This document shows positions 59,341 through 64,000 of a stretch of 64,000 bases of DNA, piece after piece. This DNA comes from Ruminococcus_G sp964621905 (GTDB lineage: Bacteria > Bacillota > Clostridia > Lachnospirales > Lachnospiraceae). Position 1 is the stretch's first letter, and each line of letters opens with the position of its first letter. The notes beneath the pieces are model-generated. The model searched no databases. It saw only the letters and a list, made by a program, of their open reading frames with translations, and was not told where the DNA came from. The translations under genes and the position numbers were made by a program. Where the stretch lies: assembly GCA_964621905.1 (NCBI GenBank), contig CAZUNG010000005.1, forward strand, positions 124,001 through 188,000, written 5' to 3'.

Positions 59341-62300
59341 ATGGGAAAAAAGTTTTTTGAAGTATTTCCAAAACTTTTCATAGAGGATGAACTGCGTGAA
59401 CTCATTGAAGATGCAAAAGTGACGCGGGTAACTTCGAATCCGGAGAAGACCCGGCTGCGTGTGTATCTGCGCAGTGAACAGTGGATACATAAAAAGCATA
59501 TCTATTTCCTGGAAGAGGCAATTCGGGAGCAGTTTTTTACCGGCCTGCAGATGGAAATAAAGATCATTGAAACATTTGAGCTGTCCCGCCAGTACACGCC
59601 GGAGAAGTTTCTGGATGTATACCGCGACAGTATCATGCTGGAATTAAAGAACTACAGTGCGCTGACCTACAATCTTTTTGTCAGCGCAAAACTTGTCTTT
59701 CCCCAAGAAGATGTTTTGGAAATTTCAATGCCGGACAATGTGATCTCAAAAGAACGCGGAACGGAACTGATCGATATTCTGGATAAAATATTTTGTGAGC
59801 GGAGCGGCCTGCGGCTTCAGATTGTGCCGCACTATGTGGAAATCGGCGAGAGTAAAGCGCGCAGGAACAGCGAGCAGAAGATTCAGGAGGAGGCCCGCCA
59901 TGTTCTGGAACGTTCAGCGCTTGCTCATGCCGGGAATCCCGGGGAAAAGGAACATGATCAGGAAACAGCGGCCGGCAGTGCTTCCGGAAAAGAAAAACAA
60001 TCCGGTGATGCCAAAAAGACAAAACAGGAAAATGGAAAGCGGACAAAACGGGAGTTCCAGAAGCGTGATTTTCGACAGGGTATCAAGAAGTCGGATAACC
60101 CCGAAGTGCTTTACGGAAAAGATTTTGACGAAGATGCGATCACCATCGACGGCATCGCCGGTGAGATGGGTGACGTTGTAGTCCGCGGAAAAATTTTATC
60201 TGTGGACGCGCGGGAGATCCGGAATGAGAAGACGATTCTCATGTTTAATCTGACGGATTTTACGGATACAATCACAGTCAAGATGTTTCTCAGAAACGAA
60301 CAAGTGCCGGAAGTGATGCAGAACATCAAAAAAGGTGCGTTTATTAAGATCAAGGGAGTTACGATTGTTGATAAATTTGACCATGAGCTGACGATCGGCT
60401 CTGTGATCGGAGTGAAAAAGACTGCTGACTTTACCTCCTCCAGGATGGACACCAGTCCGGATAAACGTGTGGAACTGCACTGTCATACAAAAATGAGTGA
60501 TATGGACGGTGTGACGGATGCCGCAGCACTGGTGAAAAGAGCACACGCCTGGGGCCATCCTGCCATTGCCATCACTGATCACGGTGTAGTGCAGGCATTT
60601 CCGGAGGCAAACCACGCCATGGAGGATATTGACCGTGCCTACCGCGACCAGTATGCCAAAGAGCATCCGGAGGTGTCAAAGCAGGAGCTGAAGGCGATAT
60701 CCAGTCCGTTTAAGGTGATCTATGGCGTTGAGGCCTATCTGGTAGACGACCTGAAAGGGATGGTAACAAACCCCAGGGGGCAGAGTCTGGACGGGGATTT
60801 TGTGGTATTTGACCTTGAGACGACGGGATTCAGTCCGCTGACAAATAAGATCATTGAAATCGGGGCCGTCCGTGTGGAGAACGGCAGGATCAGCGGACGC
60901 TTTTCCAGTTTCGTCAACCCGCAGGTGCCGATTTCATTCCGCATCGAGAATCTCACCGGGATCAACGACAATATGGTGATCGATGCACCGACAATCGATA
61001 CGGTACTTCCGAAGTTTCTGGAATTCTGCCAAGGCTCCGTGATGGTGGCGCACAATGCGGGATTTGATATGAGTTTTATTGAAAAGAACTGTGAGGATCT
61101 GGGGCTTGCACAGGAATTTACATCCGTGGACACAGTTGGCATGGCGCGCTTTCTGCTGCCGGGACTCAACAGGTTTAAGCTGGATACGGTGGCGAAGGCA
61201 CTTCACGTTCCGCTGCTGAATCATCACCGTGCCGTGGATGATGCCGCCTGTACGGCTGAAATTTTTCTGAAATTTCTGGATATGCTGAACGAAAAGGAAA
61301 TCCGGGATCTGAATATACTGAATGAGAGTGGTCAGTTCTCGCCGAATACCTTAAAAAAACTGCCGACATATCACGCGATTGTGCTGGCAAAAAATGAAAT
61401 CGGACGTGTGAATCTGTATCGGCTGATCTCGCAGTCACACCTGGAATATTATAACAGGAGACCGCGTCTTCCAAAGAGTGTTTATCTGAAATACCGGGAA
61501 GGACTGATCATCGGATCAGCGTGTGAGGCGGGAGAGCTGTATCAGGCGCTGCTCGGAGGTGCGCCGGAACAGGAGATCGCACGGCTGGTGAATTTTTATG
61601 ATTATCTTGAGATACAGCCGCTTGGCAACAATGCGTTTATGCTCAGGGCCGACCGCGATGATATTCAGTCGGAAGAAGATCTGAAAAACATCAACCGCAA
61701 GATCGTGAAGCTGGGCGAACAGTTCAAAAAACCGGTGGTAGCGACGTGTGATGTGCACTTTATCGATCCGCAGGATGAAGTGTACCGGCGGATCATCATG
61801 ACGGGTAAGGGATTTTCCGATGCGGATGATCAGGCACCGCTCTATCTGCGGACAACGGAGGAGATGCTCTCAGAGTTTGCCTATCTCGGCAGTGAAAAGG
61901 CGGAAGAGGTTGTGATCAGGAACACGCAGCTGATCTGTGATATGTGTGAGAAGATATCGCCCATACGGGCCGGGAAATTTCCTCCGATCATTGACAATTC
62001 AGATGAGACACTGCGGCAGATCTGCTACAACCGTGCCCATGAGATCTATGGGGAAGTGCTGCCAAAGATCGTTGAGGAGCGGCTGGAGAGAGAATTGAAT
62101 TCTATCATCTCCAACGGTTATGCGGTTATGTATATCATCGCGCAGAAACTCGTATGGAAGTCAAATGAAGACGGATATCTCGTTGGTTCCCGTGGCTCCG
62201 TCGGGTCATCTTTTGTTGCGACAATGGCGGGAATCACGGAGGTTAATCCGCTGAGTCCTCATTATTACTGTGAAAAATGCCACTACTATGATTTTGATTC

Positions 62301-63879
62301 CGATGCCGTGCGCGCCTATGCCGGGAAGGCGGGATGCGATATGCCGGATGCAGTATGCCCAAAATGTGGTGCGCCGCTCAGAAAAGAGGGGTTTGACATA
62401 CCGTTTGAAACCTTCCTTGGGTTTAAGGGGAACAAAGAGCCGGATATTGACCTGAACTTTTCCGGAGATTATCAGGGAAAGGCACATAAGTATACGGAGG
62501 TTATTTTCGGCGCGGGACAGACGTTCAGGGCGGGAACGATCGGTACGCTGGCTGCCAAAACGGCATTTGGATACGTGAAAAAGTATTATGAAGAGCATGG
62601 AGTACACAAACGCAACTGCGAGATTGAACGGATCGTAGAAGGATGCACGGGAATCCGCAGGACGACGGGACAGCACCCGGGCGGCATCATTGTACTCCCG
62701 ATCGGGGAGGACATTAATGCATTTACGCCGGTCCAGCATCCGGCAAACGATATGACGACAGACATCGTGACGACACACTTTGATTATCACTCGATCGATG
62801 AAAATCTGCTGAAGCTGGATATCCTGGGACACGATGATCCGACCATGATCCGTATGCTGGAAGATCTGACGGGACTGGATGCACAGGAGATCCCGCTGGA
62901 TAACCAGGCGGTCATGAGTCTGTTTAAGGGGACACAGGAACTTGGCATCACACCGGAAGATATCGGCGGATGTCCGCTGGGAAGTCTGGGGATCCCCGAG
63001 TTTGGTACGGATTTTGTAATTCAGATGCTTCAGGACACGAAACCGCAGTCATTCTCCGATCTGGTCCGCATTTCGGGATTGTCACATGGTACGGATGTAT
63101 GGCTGGGAAATGCACAGACCCTGATTGAAGAGGGGAAAGCGACGATTTCCACGGCTATCTGTACGCGTGACGACATCATGACGTACTTGATCCAGCAGGG
63201 GGTTGAAAGTGAACAGGCGTTTACGATCATGGAGAGTGTGCGTAAGGGCAAAGGTCTGAAGCCGGAGTGGGAAGAAGATATGAAAGCGCACGGTGTGCCG
63301 GACTGGTATATCTGGTCCTGCAAAAAAATCAAATACATGTTCCCTAAGGCACATGCGGCGGCCTATGTTATGATGGCTTACCGCATCGCCTACTATAAGA
63401 TTTATCATCCGCTGGCCTACTATGCGGCGTACTTCAGTATCCGAGCCTCATCCTTTTCCTATGAGCTGATGTGCCTTGGAAAAGAGCGTCTGGAGTATCA
63501 TATGGCGGATTATAAAAAACGCAGTGATACACTGACCAATAAAGAACAGGATACGGTCAAGGATATGAAGATTGTACAGGAAATGTATGCGCGTGGATTT
63601 GAATTCGTACCGGTTGATCTTTACACGGCGCAGGCACACCGGTTCCAGATCGTGGACGGGAAACTGATGCCGGCGCTGGATACGATTGAAGGTCTGGGAG
63701 ACAAGGCGGCGGATGCCGTTGTCCTCGCTGCAAGAGACGGTAAATTTCTGTCAAAGGATGACTTCCGCAACAGAACGAAAGTCAGCAAGACAGTCATCGA
63801 TCTGATGGATGATCTGAATCTGTTCGGAGACATCCCGGACTCCAATCAGATTTCTATTTTTGACTTTAAAACAGGCTGA
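59341..63879 (+). CDS. polC: DNA polymerase III alpha subunit, PolC type
   Basis: PolC is the main replicative polymerase of low-GC Gram-positives. Its 1512 residues hold an N-terminal domain, a charged low-complexity insert (about 185-245), an OB fold, a PHP domain split by the exonuclease (VELHCHTKMSDMDG before, GVEAYL after the first part), and the 3'-5' exonuclease FVVFDLETTGFSP with Asp491. Then follow zinc-finger cysteines (CEKC, CPKC) and the polymerase motif PDIDLNFSGDYQ near residue 1035. The insert makes it about 75 residues longer than the Bacillus protein. Confidence 0.98.
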   Translation: MGKKFFEVFPKLFIEDELRELIEDAKVTRVTSNPEKTRLRVYLRSEQWIHKKHIYFLEEAIREQFFTGLQMEIKIIETFELSRQYTPEKFLDVYRDSIMLELKNYSALTYNLFVSAKLVFPQEDVLEISMPDNVISKERGTELIDILDKIFCERSGLRLQIVPHYVEIGESKARRNSEQKIQEEARHVLERSALAHAGNPGEKEHDQETAAGSASGKEKQSGDAKKTKQENGKRTKREFQKRDFRQGIKKSDNPEVLYGKDFDEDAITIDGIAGEMGDVVVRGKILSVDAREIRNEKTILMFNLTDFTDTITVKMFLRNEQVPEVMQNIKKGAFIKIKGVTIVDKFDHELTIGSVIGVKKTADFTSSRMDTSPDKRVELHCHTKMSDMDGVTDAAALVKRAHAWGHPAIAITDHGVVQAFPEANHAMEDIDRAYRDQYAKEHPEVSKQELKAISSPFKVIYGVEAYLVDDLKGMVTNPRGQSLDGDFVVFDLETTGFSPLTNKIIEIGAVRVENGRISGRFSSFVNPQVPISFRIENLTGINDNMVIDAPTIDTVLPKFLEFCQGSVMVAHNAGFDMSFIEKNCEDLGLAQEFTSVDTVGMARFLLPGLNRFKLDTVAKALHVPLLNHHRAVDDAACTAEIFLKFLDMLNEKEIRDLNILNESGQFSPNTLKKLPTYHAIVLAKNEIGRVNLYRLISQSHLEYYNRRPRLPKSVYLKYREGLIIGSACEAGELYQALLGGAPEQEIARLVNFYDYLEIQPLGNNAFMLRADRDDIQSEEDLKNINRKIVKLGEQFKKPVVATCDVHFIDPQDEVYRRIIMTGKGFSDADDQAPLYLRTTEEMLSEFAYLGSEKAEEVVIRNTQLICDMCEKISPIRAGKFPPIIDNSDETLRQICYNRAHEIYGEVLPKIVEERLERELNSIISNGYAVMYIIAQKLVWKSNEDGYLVGSRGSVGSSFVATMAGITEVNPLSPHYYCEKCHYYDFDSDAVRAYAGKAGCDMPDAVCPKCGAPLRKEGFDIPFETFLGFKGNKEPDIDLNFSGDYQGKAHKYTEVIFGAGQTFRAGTIGTLAAKTAFGYVKKYYEEHGVHKRNCEIERIVEGCTGIRRTTGQHPGGIIVLPIGEDINAFTPVQHPANDMTTDIVTTHFDYHSIDENLLKLDILGHDDPTMIRMLEDLTGLDAQEIPLDNQAVMSLFKGTQELGITPEDIGGCPLGSLGIPEFGTDFVIQMLQDTKPQSFSDLVRISGLSHGTDVWLGNAQTLIEEGKATISTAICTRDDIMTYLIQQGVESEQAFTIMESVRKGKGLKPEWEEDMKAHGVPDWYIWSCKKIKYMFPKAHAAAYVMMAYRIAYYKIYHPLAYYAAYFSIRASSFSYELMCLGKERLEYHMADYKKRSDTLTNKEQDTVKDMKIVQEMYARGFEFVPVDLYTAQAHRFQIVDGKLMPALDTIEGLGDKAADAVVLAARDGKFLSKDDFRNRTKVSKTVIDLMDDLNLFGDIPDSNQISIFDFKTG

Positions 63880-63929
63880 AAAAACTGCCGCACATTCCTC
63901 ACTGACGGGGGCGTGTGCGGCAGTTTTTT
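63880..63929. terminator. Bidirectional terminator after polC
   Basis: AAAAACTGCCGCACA (63880-63894) pairs with TGTGCGGCAG and a T-run (63914-63928) around a GC-rich loop. It also provides a T-run on the minus strand for the converging gene. Confidence 0.9.
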
Positions 63930-64000
63930 ACGGAAGCAGTTCCCGGAAAGCATCGAGCAGGCGATCATTCTGATCCGGGTGCATGATGCAGAAACGGACA
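63928..64000 (-). CDS. Probable PLP-dependent aminotransferase, C-terminal fragment
   Basis: On the minus strand the frame is open from the right edge to a TAA at 63928-63930. The 23 residues VRFCIMHPDQNDRLLDAFRELLP resemble the C-terminal end of class I/II aminotransferases such as histidinol-phosphate or threonine-phosphate types, where a short strand is followed by a helix with NxxLLxAL. The piece is too short for a firm call. Confidence 0.4.
   Translation of the reverse strand, partial: VRFCIMHPDQNDRLLDAFRELLP

Overview
The window reads as a chromosomal segment of a low-to-mid GC, endospore-forming Firmicute of class Clostridia, most like a Lachnospiraceae gut anaerobe. This rests on a SigK-type sporulation sigma factor, CodY, a PolC-type replicase, RNase J, Feo iron uptake with a FeoB-associated Cys-rich peptide, DUF3793 beside a flavodoxin, and gene orders typical of Firmicutes. 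Coding density is high and almost all genes lie on the + strand. I see no insertion sequence, prophage, CRISPR array or rRNA. One tRNA (Gly, GCC) is present. The assignment comes from gene content and was not tested by a database search.

Layout. 1-6.8 kb: the end of the dnaK-dnaJ chaperone operon, then an AEC transporter, prmA, rsmE, a cysteine desulfurase and thiI (rRNA/protein methylation and tRNA thiolation). 6.9-13.9 kb: a His-less HPr-like gene, mtaB, ireB-ruvX-DUF1292, RNase J, a YlbF protein, a truncated MltG-like protein, and the tRNA U34 hydroxylation pair trmR-trhP. 13.9-19.2 kb: sigK on the minus strand, then comM-dprA-topA. 19.4-24.2 kb: codY, groESL with a CIRCE operator, and guaB. 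24.3-29.4 kb: a membrane-anchored amidase, yjbQ, a split pair of enzymes for the last two purine steps (PurO-type cyclohydrolase and a stand-alone AICAR transformylase), and pepF. 29.6-31.8 kb: topB on the minus strand.

31.9-38.2 kb is the most interesting block. It is an iron-responsive island: DUF3793-flavodoxin-DUF2325, a DtxR-family regulator on the minus strand, two feoA genes, feoB, a Cys-rich peptide, a Fur-like protein that has lost the usual metal site, and a nitroreductase. Five copies of one inverted repeat (GTTAG-N6-CTAAC or one mismatch from it) lie at the promoters of the DUF3793 operon, of feoA and of feoB, so these units probably form one regulon.

38.3-46.6 kb: tRNA-Gly, an SH3 lipoprotein, a small membrane protein, purine nucleoside phosphorylase, an alpha/beta hydrolase, malQ and a heterodimeric ABC exporter with one degenerate ATP site. 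46.9-52.2 kb: a complete 2-aminoethylphosphonate uptake and degradation operon (ATPase, permease, binding protein, phnW, phnX). Its permease and substrate-binding lipoprotein are encoded as one uninterrupted reading frame that still carries an internal ribosome binding site and lipoprotein signal. 52.3-64 kb: a small membrane protein, a lone IolB-like isomerase, a VanZ-like protein, thyA-folA, an XpaC-TelA pair, ispG, polC, and the tail of a probable aminotransferase at the right edge.
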